From an uncultured Muribaculaceae bacterium (GTDB lineage: Bacteria > Bacteroidota > Bacteroidia > Bacteroidales > Muribaculaceae): DNA of 41,265 nucleotides. The stretch lies in the NCBI GenBank assembly GCA_947381945.1, contig CANCXM010000004.1, positions 93,176 to 134,440 on the forward strand, given 5' to 3'. Shown piece by piece: positions 31,987 through 40,132 of the stretch. Under the pieces are notes generated by a model. It did no database searches and was not told where the DNA came from. It was given only the letters and a program-made list of their open reading frames with translations. The position numbers and the translations under genes are program-made. Each line of letters begins with the position of its first letter. The first letter of the stretch is position 1.

Positions 31987-34086
31987 CTATCTGCCTCCGG
32001 CAGTGGAGGTGTCGACATTGGCATCGGCGTTGATCATCTTTCGGGCTCCGCGCTTCTGACGGCCCCACTGGAGGTTGTAGCTGACACTCAGATATGGCAT
32101 CCTCATGTCGAGGCGAGTATGCTGCTCATTGGTGTTCCACTTGCTCAACATTTTTGAGCCTTGGTCATATTTTCCGAAGGGCATGAACATCCCGACCTCA
32201 AATTGCCAGTTTTTCCAATTATAATTAGCTGCAATCACATTGAAATCCTCGCCCCAACTGATTTTTTCACCCCACAGGTCACGTTGTGCCCTCACATATT
32301 GGAACACAAATTGAAATCCCTTATGCATGAACATCAAGGCCGCATCACCGCTCCATGTGTGATTATAAAGAGTATATGTATTGCCCCTCATGCGTTCAGC
32401 TCTATACTGTATTGTGCCGGAAAACATCAGCCAATCCGGAATAATCTGTATCTGTTCGGCCAACCAGAAACTCAGATTCTGCAATCCTTTGCTGTTTTCG
32501 TATGAGGTTATCAGTCGGTCATTATCCCAATATAAATACGGAGTTATTGCATTGGGACTTGTAAACGCCCTGACGCCGAAAGAACCGCTGACACGTTGGT
32601 TAAACAGATTATGCCCATATCTGAAGGTAAGCATGTAGGAAGATGAAGTCTTAAGGTTTGAATTTCCGATACGCCATTGGAAGCCATCGAGTTGCTGAGG
32701 AGCTATATTGGTCTCCACCAAAGAGGGGGCGGATTGCCATGATGTGAATGCAAGTCTGAAATTATGGTTCTGATTCAGTGAATATGTCACCGTGGCTTGC
32801 GGTCGGAGATTCCACGAGTGATTTCCCTGATTCGTCTCTTTGAATTTAAAAGATGTGTACTGCGCTCCAAGTCCACCTGTAAGTGTGACCTTGTTTATGC
32901 GTTGGAAATATTCTGCAAAGAAATATGCCTTATCTTGACGCTGATGGAAAATCTCACCTCCCAGGTTTTCATAAATGGATCGGTTACGGTTGGCCGTATA
33001 GGATGCTCCTGCGGTAAGTTTAGATGAACGCCATTGTTTTATGTAGTCAGCCTCAAGACCGTAGGCTTGATTGCGGTCTCTTATGTAGGTATTTACATTG
33101 GTTATATAGTCCGAAGCATCCTCGTATCTTTCAAGATAATCCGAATAAGAATGACCTGAGTATAGAGAGGCATTAAAATCGACAACCAACATCTGTTTAT
33201 GGGCGAAATGCTGCTCCAAGTATGCGGAAAAGCGAGGCGTTGTCCCTCTTCGGCCTGACGCATCATTCAAAAGAATTTTTTCATCACCGTTACTCAGCGA
33301 TAGAATCCCGTTGTATCGGCAAAGATCCGAGAAATTCCTATAGGCAGACATCTGGACATAAACAACAGTGGTGTCAGGCTTTATATAGTTATACGACAGC
33401 CAACCGTAACCCTGGGTGTTGTTCAGCTTACCACCAATCGGAGTCTCTGTCCTTGTCAACACCTTTTCATCCGGCCATGTGAAAGTTTCTGAGTAATCAC
33501 GGTGAGCTTCCAGCCTATTGGTTAGTTTGAAATGTCCTCCTACTTCCCATTGCGAATATCCGGCGTTGAATTTTGCAGATACATTATATTTTCCCCACGC
33601 ACAATTTAAGGCCGGTTTAGCATCAGCCATAAACGCGCCACCAACTGAGGGATTGACCACGATAACATTAAGGACATAATTCGCGCCACCATAACGAAGC
33701 CCCGGATTGTCCATCCATTCCACGCGCTTGACTGTTTCCGGCAGGAGCGCCTGCAGTTGCTCTATCGTCGACTCCCGACCATTGATGCGAACCTGCACCG
33801 ATTGACCGGCGGCACTTATTGTACCAAGAGCATCATTGATTGTAAGTGTCGGAATCATCAGATTCCGGAGCAACTGCATACCGTTCTTGGAATTTTCAAG
33901 CGCGCTTTTGGACGGATGATACACATCCATATCTGTCTTACGTATGACCCTCGACGCCTGAACAACGACTTCTGTGAGTTCATGCGTTGCGATTGAGTCA
34001 GCAACTTCCTGAGATATTGCAATGGCAGGCATAGTGATTATGGCCATTGCTACAGATACAATTCTACTAATGTTTTTTGTGTTCAT
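31987..34086 (-). CDS. TonB-dependent-receptor-like outer-membrane beta-barrel protein
   Basis: I chose the ATG at 34086 (699 residues); a TTG 11 codons earlier overlaps the promoter. The signal peptide ends near ISQEVAD. A plug domain follows, containing LTEVVVQASRVIRK, VQVRINGRE and VKRVEWMDNPGLRYGG. The rest is many alternating aromatic beta-strands ending in LSVSYNLQWGRQKRG, plus a short tail. There is no N-terminal carboxypeptidase-like domain and no SusC signature, so it is an outer-membrane beta-barrel family 3 type protein. The substrate is unknown. It is more AT-rich than the neighbouring core genes. A 21-bp-period direct repeat lies at its promoter, and a TPR-LuxR regulator gene is immediately upstream. 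Confidence 0.85.
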   Translation of the reverse strand: MNTKNISRIVSVAMAIITMPAIAISQEVADSIATHELTEVVVQASRVIRKTDMDVYHPSKSALENSKNGMQLLRNLMIPTLTINDALGTISAAGQSVQVRINGRESTIEQLQALLPETVKRVEWMDNPGLRYGGANYVLNVIVVNPSVGGAFMADAKPALNCAWGKYNVSAKFNAGYSQWEVGGHFKLTNRLEAHRDYSETFTWPDEKVLTRTETPIGGKLNNTQGYGWLSYNYIKPDTTVVYVQMSAYRNFSDLCRYNGILSLSNGDEKILLNDASGRRGTTPRFSAYLEQHFAHKQMLVVDFNASLYSGHSYSDYLERYEDASDYITNVNTYIRDRNQAYGLEADYIKQWRSSKLTAGASYTANRNRSIYENLGGEIFHQRQDKAYFFAEYFQRINKVTLTGGLGAQYTSFKFKETNQGNHSWNLRPQATVTYSLNQNHNFRLAFTSWQSAPSLVETNIAPQQLDGFQWRIGNSNLKTSSSYMLTFRYGHNLFNQRVSGSFGVRAFTSPNAITPYLYWDNDRLITSYENSKGLQNLSFWLAEQIQIIPDWLMFSGTIQYRAERMRGNTYTLYNHTWSGDAALMFMHKGFQFVFQYVRAQRDLWGEKISWGEDFNVIAANYNWKNWQFEVGMFMPFGKYDQGSKMLSKWNTNEQHTRLDMRMPYLSVSYNLQWGRQKRGARKMINADANVDTSTAGGR

Positions 34087-34116
34087 ATTGCGATAGTTTT
34101 TTTGATTTTCATATCG

Positions 34117-34166
34117 CAAATTTATGCCTAAATCAGTCTTAACGCCAAATGTAAAAGTCTTAACGC
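34117..34166 (-). promoter_or_regulatory. Promoter and tandem activator-type site of the TonB-like gene
   Basis: On the minus strand, TAAATTTG (34117-34124) is the -7 box, giving a leader of about 24 nt. GCGTTAAGACT occurs twice as an exact direct repeat (34156-34166 and 34135-34145). The period is 21 bp, two helical turns, and the nearer copy takes the place of the -33 element. Confidence 0.7.
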
Positions 34167-34244
34167 TCCTTATATAACCTACTGATTATCAATAGTAATT
34201 AATTTAAAAAGTTTAAATATCACGCTCACCGGTCTAAATCGGCA

Positions 34245-35891
34245 TTAAACAGATATCTCACGATGTAGAAAAGCCACTATATCTTCCTTTTCGGGCAAAC
34301 CGAGCTTTTTTCGGACAGATGATTTACGCACATATATGGTCGCTGTCGTCTGTGCTGTGATGACACTGATTTCCTTTGTTGAGAATCCGGCCATCATAAG
34401 GACTATAATCTGCTCTTCCCTACCGGTAAGCACATCTCCGTAGCGCCGATGAAGACATGAATAAAACCCGGCATACAGGTTGTCGATTATTTCAAACACA
34501 TTATTCCAATTCACGAGTGCCCCCTTTGTGTCACTGTTTATCGAAGATATTTTCCTGAGCATCTCCCGGTTTTGCTCAGTCGGAGTCTCGGCTACCATCT
34601 TTATAATGCCGAGCTGTTGAAGCATCGCCCGGCGCAACGATTCCTGACCCGACAATGGTGAAGCAGATGGCGTCAACTCGTCAACCATCTTTTGCAAAGC
34701 TTCAACCTGCTCCTCTTTCTCTATGGCCTTTCGTTTCCTATTCAACGCATACCATAACAGTATTCCTGAAATCAGGAAGCCTGCAAGAACTATGATAACT
34801 ATTGTAGCCGTCTGCCGTTCATTTTTTGCTTTCAGAATCAATCTTTTATTCTCGATTTCGAGAGCGTTTTGCTCCGACTCCCGCCGTATGGACAGACTGC
34901 GAAGCAAATTATCTTTTTGATTATTGTTTATCTGCGCCATCCGGATCAATTTTAATTTACCGGTTTCTTGAAAGTCAAGAACAGTATAAAGGACATAAGC
35001 AAAACTGTTATAATAAGCTTTTTCAGCATCAGAAATCACTGAGGCACAACTATCAGCTTTCCCTAATTCTTTGATAGCTAAATTCATACTACCCAAATTG
35101 AACAGTGCCAACGATTTCCAAAGATGAATATAGTGCTTGATTGAATTCTCAGGTGCTTTTTCCAGAAATTTGTCTGACAACTGCAGAGATTCCTCATATC
35201 TGCCCATTTCCTCCAATACACCGATCTTCTCATACTCATAGCTGAATTGTTGTGAAGATGCCTTATCGGCGATAGCTTTGTCAATCAGCGTATTCAGCAC
35301 AGCAAGGGCCGAATCGTTGTCACCATTAAACAGATAATCGACATAGAGCCAATACTTATATAAATTATGTGAGGCAGAATCTTTATCAATAGAGAGTAGA
35401 CGGCTTATATTCTTTCTGTTATTATCTGAGACAGATATTTTCGGTCCCCAATAAGCCCTTTTGAACAATGGGTATATCATAAGGCTGTCAGGAACATTCG
35501 CGAGGTTGGACAAAGAATCAAGCTGTCTAATCGCAGTTCTGCCATCTCCACTCCATAATTTGTATAGTGCCAATAATGTTGCGCTTTTAATGGCCCGTGG
35601 CAAATCCCTATCCTTATAATAATCCACAGAATACCTTATCATGGAATCTGCCAGCATGACATGGCCCTGCATCTCATGTGCTGAAGCCATGAGGTAATGA
35701 TACTTAGCCTTCAGAGAATCGACAGATAATTCCATCGGATCTATGACCTCAAGCATTGACAACGCACTGTCAGGGTCTTCCGAAACAACAGTCTCAGCGT
35801 TGGCTATGACATCATCATAGTATGACACAGACCGTGAGCAAGAAACCATACCCACGGCGGCTAAAATCAGTATCCAAATCAAATTTTTCAT
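34245..35891 (-). CDS. Membrane-anchored TPR regulator with LuxR-type HTH
   Basis: This 548-residue protein starts with a lipoprotein-type signal (MKNLIWILILAAVGMVSC, Cys18). About residues 20-340 are helical, with TPR-like repeats. A membrane helix follows (TIVIIVLAGFLISGILLWYAL), then a coiled coil and a cytoplasmic C-terminus. The C-terminal LuxR HTH is LTGREEQIIVLMMAGFSTKEISVI followed by ATIYVRKSSVRKKLG. No kinase or receiver domain is present, so it would be a one-component transmembrane DNA-binding regulator, a known type in Bacteroides. The downstream TonB gene, 158 nt away with its own repeat-bearing promoter, is the likely target. Its promoter predicts little or no leader. Confidence 0.88.
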   Translation of the reverse strand: MKNLIWILILAAVGMVSCSRSVSYYDDVIANAETVVSEDPDSALSMLEVIDPMELSVDSLKAKYHYLMASAHEMQGHVMLADSMIRYSVDYYKDRDLPRAIKSATLLALYKLWSGDGRTAIRQLDSLSNLANVPDSLMIYPLFKRAYWGPKISVSDNNRKNISRLLSIDKDSASHNLYKYWLYVDYLFNGDNDSALAVLNTLIDKAIADKASSQQFSYEYEKIGVLEEMGRYEESLQLSDKFLEKAPENSIKHYIHLWKSLALFNLGSMNLAIKELGKADSCASVISDAEKAYYNSFAYVLYTVLDFQETGKLKLIRMAQINNNQKDNLLRSLSIRRESEQNALEIENKRLILKAKNERQTATIVIIVLAGFLISGILLWYALNRKRKAIEKEEQVEALQKMVDELTPSASPLSGQESLRRAMLQQLGIIKMVAETPTEQNREMLRKISSINSDTKGALVNWNNVFEIIDNLYAGFYSCLHRRYGDVLTGREEQIIVLMMAGFSTKEISVITAQTTATIYVRKSSVRKKLGLPEKEDIVAFLHREISV

Positions 35892-35898
35892 CTCACTG

Positions 35899-35906
35899 CA
35901 AAGGTA
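35899..35906 (-). promoter_or_regulatory. -7 box of the TPR-LuxR regulator gene
   Basis: Minus-strand TACCTTTG ends 7 nt before the ATG at 35891, so the transcript should be leaderless or nearly so. No TTTG -33 is at the expected place. Confidence 0.6.
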
Positions 35907-36010
35907 CTATTTTTTTGCCACCGATTTTAAGAGCGATATTGCAAAATCACTGATTATATCAGCCTCTTATCCGGCTGTATTTCTAAAGAGTGAGATGAAC
36001 GTCAGCCGTT

Positions 36011-36199
36011 TCATTGGCTGCGGTAGTCAGTTTCTATGAGGTCAAAGTAGACAATGTTGTCGGTTTGGGGATTGACACGGCCTCCGGTGAGCGCCTTGAT
36101 CGACGACGAACGGTTACGGCGGCATCGAAGATGTCCGATAGTATTACCACGGTATGGACAGTTGAGGGTCGTAATAACGAGTAACGGGGCATAAACAGA
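36011..36199 (-). pseudogene. Probable 3' remnant of an unknown gene
   Basis: A minus-strand frame of 62 codons without a start ends at 36011. It has GC-rich third positions like the core genes. Readable segments include LNCPYRGNTIGHLRCRR and TGGRVNPQTDNIVYFDLIE, which look protein-like rather than random. No complete gene continues upstream: a stop lies at about 36200, and the adjacent DNA is a hairpin and tandem repeats. I do not recognise the family. It may be a chance frame. The rest of the 35.9-36.3 kb gap holds only the hairpin and repeat listed next. Confidence 0.4.
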
Positions 36200-36226
36200 C
36201 TAAAGAATCCGTTTATACCCCGTTAC
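36181..36226. other. 16-bp stem-loop downstream of hcp
   Basis: GTAACGGGGCATAAAC (36181-36196) and GTTTATACCCCGTTAC (36211-36226) pair with one mismatch around a 14-nt loop. It has no T-run on either side. It may stabilise or end the hcp transcript. Confidence 0.65.
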
Positions 36227-36232
36227 TATAGA

Positions 36233-36310
36233 TTTCAATATCAGTTATTGTTTCAATATCAGTCGTTGCAATATCAGTCGTTGCAATATCAGTTGTTGCA
36301 ATATCAGTTG
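36233..36310. repeat. 15-bp tandem repeat running into the hcp stop codon
   Basis: Five copies of a TTGCAATATCAGTTG-like unit start at 36233, 36251, 36266, 36281 and 36296. After a 3-nt insertion following the first copy, the period is exactly 15 nt. The last copy includes the final codons and stop of hcp (minus strand), where each unit reads as AACAACTGA plus ATATTGC. Confidence 0.9.
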
Positions 36311-37962
36311 TTGATAAGTGTCTCTATGTCATGCTCGACGGTGTCGATGGTGGAGATGCCGAATTTCTCTTTGAGCACTTTCAGCACGTCGGGAGTGAAG
36401 AATGCCGGAAGTGTCGGGCCCGTGTGGATGTTCTTGATTCCTAGCGAAAGGAGAGCCAGCAGCACTATTACCGCTTTCTGCTCGTACCACGCGATATTGA
36501 ACACGAGGGGAAGATCATTGACGCTTGGAAGATTGAACGCATCCTTCAACGCAAGAGCTATGCGCACGAGAGAATATGAATCGTTACACTGGCCTGCATC
36601 GAGCACACGAGGCACTCCCTCAATGTCGCCAAGAGGCAATTTGTTATAACGATATTTCGCACAACCGGCAGTGAGGATTACGCAATCTTTCGGAAGCGCC
36701 TCGGCAAATCGGGTGTAATAGTCACGCGAGGGCATACGGCCGTCGCAACCTGCCATCACCACGAATTTACGAATCTTACCCTCCTTGATAAGCTCAATAA
36801 TCTTCGGGGCGAGTTCAATCACCTGGTGATGAGCGAATCCACCGATGATTTCTCCATGCTCAATCTCCGTAGGAGGTGGACACTTCTGCGCGTGGGCAAT
36901 AAGTCCGGAGAAGTCTGTCGGTTTGCCATCCTTTCCGGGTTCGATATGTTTAGTGCCGGGCATACCCACCACTCCGGTGGTGTAAACACGGTCCATGTAT
37001 GTTGTCTTTGGACGCGGTGGCACGATACAATTGGACGTGAAGAGGAAAACTCCATTGAATGTCTCGAACTCCGTGGTCTGTTTCCACCATGCGTTTCCGT
37101 AGTTACCGGCAAAATGCGGATATTTCTTGAAGAAAGGATAGTACTGACCCGGAAGCATCTCGGAGTGGGTATACACATCAACACCTTTGTCTTTGGTCTG
37201 CTCCAGGAGGTCTTCAAGATCCTTCAGGTCGTGACCGGAAATAAGAATACCGGGACGGTTACGGACGCCGATGTTTACTTTTGTTATCTCCGGGGTTCCG
37301 TATTTCTCAGTGTTGGCCTTGTCAAGAAGAGCCATAGCCTTGATGCCACCGTCGCCAACTCCAATCACGAGATTGTAGCAAGCATCGACACTCATATCCG
37401 GAGCGGCTGTTTCGGCCATCGCATCTTCTATGATGGCATATACCTCGTCGTCCTCATAACCGAGATTGGCAGCATGGCGTGCATAGGCAGCCATGCCCTT
37501 ACAGCCGTATATCGCAAGCTGTTTAAGGCCACGAATATCTTCGTCAGGTTCTGCAAGCACACCGGTGACATTCTCCAGATCCATCGCATCCTCGGGTTTG
37601 GCATAGAATTCCACCTCCGGCAGATCGGGCAGTCCGATTCCTTCTTTTTTGGCTGTTCCGGCAAGGATATTTTTCAATTCAAAGCCACGACGGATGTAAT
37701 CGTCAAGTGAAGGATTATCGAAATTTGCATTGGTGATTGTCGTGAAAAGGGCGTCAATGACAAAATGGCTTGCCTCACGGGATGGTTTGCCTTTTTCTCT
37801 CATGACACGATTGATGAGGGATATTCCTCTTACACAATAGAGAAGAAGATCCATACGGGCAGATGTCTCAGGCTTTTTGCCACAGACACCCTGAAGAACG
37901 CAACCTGTGCCGTGGGCGGTCTCCTGACACTGATAACAAAACATTTTATTGGAGTTTTCCAT
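36304..37962 (-). CDS. hcp: Hybrid cluster protein (hydroxylamine reductase)
   Basis: This 552-residue cytoplasmic Fe-S protein is involved in nitric oxide and hydroxylamine metabolism under anaerobic conditions. The N-terminal cysteines C9, C12, C21 and C27 (CYQC, then C-x5-C) hold the first Fe-S cluster. Hybrid-cluster ligands lie in segments such as [37 protein letters not shown] and [10 protein letters not shown]. The length is typical. A cupin gene ends 21 nt upstream, forming a two-gene unit. No hcr reductase gene is adjacent. The last codons lie in a 15-bp tandem repeat. Confidence 0.96.
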   Translation of the reverse strand: MENSNKMFCYQCQETAHGTGCVLQGVCGKKPETSARMDLLLYCVRGISLINRVMREKGKPSREASHFVIDALFTTITNANFDNPSLDDYIRRGFELKNILAGTAKKEGIGLPDLPEVEFYAKPEDAMDLENVTGVLAEPDEDIRGLKQLAIYGCKGMAAYARHAANLGYEDDEVYAIIEDAMAETAAPDMSVDACYNLVIGVGDGGIKAMALLDKANTEKYGTPEITKVNIGVRNRPGILISGHDLKDLEDLLEQTKDKGVDVYTHSEMLPGQYYPFFKKYPHFAGNYGNAWWKQTTEFETFNGVFLFTSNCIVPPRPKTTYMDRVYTTGVVGMPGTKHIEPGKDGKPTDFSGLIAHAQKCPPPTEIEHGEIIGGFAHHQVIELAPKIIELIKEGKIRKFVVMAGCDGRMPSRDYYTRFAEALPKDCVILTAGCAKYRYNKLPLGDIEGVPRVLDAGQCNDSYSLVRIALALKDAFNLPSVNDLPLVFNIAWYEQKAVIVLLALLSLGIKNIHTGPTLPAFFTPDVLKVLKEKFGISTIDTVEHDIETLINN

Positions 37963-37983
37963 AATTGGCAGGATGATTTTAGA

Positions 37984-38313
37984 TTATGATTTCACTTTAA
38001 CGAGCATCACTTTTGAATCGGCATTGGCAAGCACCCGATGAGGCACGCCTTCGCCAACGAGCATAAATTCGCCCGCAGTGATTGTATGAGGCTTGTCAAG
38101 CATTGTGAACTCAATTGAGCCCTCGATTACATTGACCATCAGTTGGGCCGGAGCAAGATGTTCGTCAAGTTTCTGACCGGCCTTAAGCGCAAGGAGGACC
38201 ACGCCTCCGTTGGCGTTTTCAAAGATCCTACGGAACTGTGGATGATCTCCCGCGACCTGAATTTGATCTGCGAGTGAATGTAGCTCACCAAATTTATATT
38301 CAGTCTGTAGCAT
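37984..38313 (-). CDS. Small cupin-domain protein
   Basis: This 109-residue single-domain cupin has motif 1 around LALKAGQKLDEHLAPAQLMVNVIEG and motif 2 around TAGEFMLVGEGVPHRVLA. Metal-site histidines are present in both. It is the first gene of the cupin-hcp unit (21 nt between genes). Similar cupins often accompany hcp in anaerobes, suggesting a role in nitrosative stress; that is inference. Its upstream region consists of degenerate 20-bp tandem repeats. Confidence 0.85.
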   Translation of the reverse strand: MLQTEYKFGELHSLADQIQVAGDHPQFRRIFENANGGVVLLALKAGQKLDEHLAPAQLMVNVIEGSIEFTMLDKPHTITAGEFMLVGEGVPHRVLANADSKVMLVKVKS

Positions 38314-38314
38314 A

Positions 38315-38410
38315 TTATTTATACAAGATTAGAGTTATCAAGATTAGAATTATTTTGAATTATAAGGATTATTTATACAGGATAAAGGTTATCTATACAA
38401 GATAAGGGTT
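38315..38410. repeat. About 20-bp degenerate tandem repeat upstream of cupin-hcp
   Basis: The clearest copies begin at 38315 (TTATTTATACAAGATTAGAG), 38369 (TTATTTATACAGGATAAAGG) and 38389 (TTATCTATACAAGATAAGGG), with two shortened copies between. On the minus strand the first units contain TAATCTTG, one base from a -7 box, so promoter elements may be duplicated here. Confidence 0.75.
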
Positions 38411-38513
38411 CAAGGAAAAGATATTGGCACCTTTTTCGTATAGGAATTCGTATAGGAAACATATTTATGAGGTAATTTGTTCATATTTGACACGTTACCA
38501 ACTCTTTTGATAC

Positions 38514-38543
38514 TTTGCCAGCTCTTATAACAAGATAAATTTG
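38514..38543 (+). promoter_or_regulatory. Promoter of the truncated hydrolase gene
   Basis: TTTG (38514-38517) and TAAATTTG (38536-38543) are 18 nt apart, 23 nt before the ATG. The promoter therefore remains intact although the gene appears broken. Confidence 0.7.
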
Positions 38544-38566
38544 CAAAAAATTCACATCAGTACATT

Positions 38567-38878
38567 ATGAAAATCGCAACTCTCTTTCTATCTTTTTTAT
38601 GCAGCTTTTATTGTATGGCAGAAACAACTCCTTCAAGAGAGACTTTGATAGAGCTGCTCGGGGTGATGCCGGAAAGACAACCACTGCAAATTGACACACT
38701 GGAAACCGTAAAGCTTGAGAACGGTGTTCGCCATAAAATCAAGTATTTCATCGAGCCGGGAAATCCGGCACTTGACACGCCCGACGATTTTTTATTTGAG
38801 GAAAATGAGGGCCGTCACTCGTTTCCCGCAGGTGTTAAAGAACAAGCCTACAAGTGGCTTGATGAGAGATTGAAATAA
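38567..38878 (+). pseudogene. Exported alpha/beta hydrolase with large internal deletion
   Basis: This 103-residue frame has a signal peptide (MKIATLFLSFLCSFYCMAE). The N-terminal part (RETLIELLGVMPERQPL, VRHKIKYFIEPG) resembles the start of exported dienelactone-hydrolase-like esterases. It then passes directly into ENEGRHSFPAGVKEQAYKWLDERL, which looks like the extreme C-terminus with the catalytic histidine. The roughly 250-300 residues with the nucleophile serine and acid are missing. The junction lies near codon 82-84 (GACGATTTTTTATTTGAGG). The reading frame is kept. A functional small protein is possible but unlikely. Confidence 0.6.
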
Positions 38879-39686
38879 ACCTATGGTAGGCAATGAAACC
38901 TTACTTGTGTTTTGACAATTTCGGCATCTATCGCAGTGGGGTTAAGAAAGGGATCGATTTCGGTAGCCATTAACTGCCTAATTCAGAACTCTTCCGCATA
39001 GTGGGCTTTACCGTACTTTCACAGTGCGTTAAAGCCTTTTTTATATGCAGGCAATTTTTCAACTAAAAGACCGAGTTGTCACTAAATAAAAACGCTGCCA
39101 AAGAGGTCGAAGTCCTTGCTCTCTATACCGCAGCAGATAAATGGCAATTGTAGGGGAAAACGAATCGATGACATCTTGAAGGACTCAGCCAATTTTCGGT
39201 TGAGGGCACTACATTTATATAGACTTGGAGGGGCATAGGTGAAAGAAAGGCCGTTAACTCATTGAGAATTAGCGGTCTTCTGTAGTATCACCGGTATTGG
39301 CATCGGTTATCTAGCATTGTGGTATTCAAGTTTTTAGAGGTGTTTTGAGAGGGTACTTTTACCCTCATTACAACTGCGAATTTCATCGTTTTTCAGCATC
39401 TGACATTGGGGAGTCAGCCATAAGCGGGTCGCGCTGTTGCGACCAACTCTATCATTTAACAAATTTGGTATATTGCTCTAAGCTAATGCGGAACGCGTTA
39501 TAGGGACTTTTGTCTTAGTACCTTAACTTGTCAGAGTTCTCCTTTTAAATGTAAAGTTAAGTATAAATTCTGAGCTAAAATTGTTAAATAACGCATTAAC
39601 TTCGTGCCTAAAAATGTTATTTAATGCATTTTGATTCCAATTTATATGACAATTAGTGCAGCGCTTCCGGAAAAATTCATACCTTT
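38879..39686. other. Gene-free decayed region with one terminator
   Basis: About 800 nt contain no credible gene on either strand. An intrinsic terminator lies at 39004-39042: GGCTTTA, 19-nt loop, TAAAGCC, then TTTTTT. Short hairpins occur at 39427-39444 (GGTCGC/GCGACC). TAACTTCG (39597-39604), a -7-like box, precedes the transposase remnant. The mix of short frames suggests remnants of mobile DNA that I cannot identify. Confidence 0.55.
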
Positions 39687-39953
39687 TTGACCAAAATAAT
39701 TTCCAAGGACGAGGCCAGACTGATGCTCGCCCGTTGGTATGACAAGGTCGAGAAATTGACGGGAAACCAGTTCATCACTGTACTGAACACCTTTCAGAAT
39801 CACTATGATACGATACTGAACTTCTTCGTTGACCACTCAACAAATGCCTTCGCGAAGTCTTTCAACGCAAAAGTCAAGGCTTTCCGAGCGCAGTTTCACG
39901 GCGTGACAGACATCCCATTCTTCCTGTATCGTCTGTCTAAACTCTGCGCCTGA
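39687..39953 (+). pseudogene. Transposase C-terminal remnant (ISAon1/ISL3-like)
   Basis: This frame of about 88 codons opens at a TTG. DEARLMLARWYDKVEKL, YDTILNFFVDHSTNAFAKSFNAK and DIPFFLYRLSKL match the C-terminal end of ISL3-superfamily transposases common in Bacteroidales. The first 250 or more residues are absent. The usual motif NASAESFNAK has Lys in place of the catalytic Glu (FAKSFNAK), so it is dead by both truncation and mutation. No terminal inverted repeats were found. Confidence 0.8.
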
Positions 39954-40132
39954 TTTTTAACAATTCCACGGAAAAAACAGACTGCCCCGTAATAAACGAA
40001 GATATACCCAAAACAAGATTGCTTATTTCGCTTGCTGCTAATGAACATATTACATATAGCATAATATAGGATTCTTTAGTAGTAAATATATATAATGGTT
40101 TAATAAATAGCGCGCAGCATTCGACATCTGTA

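Noticed and set aside
36233..36310. CRISPR-like short repeats near hcp
   Set aside because: The units are contiguous 15-mers without spacers, and no cas genes are nearby. It is a minisatellite.
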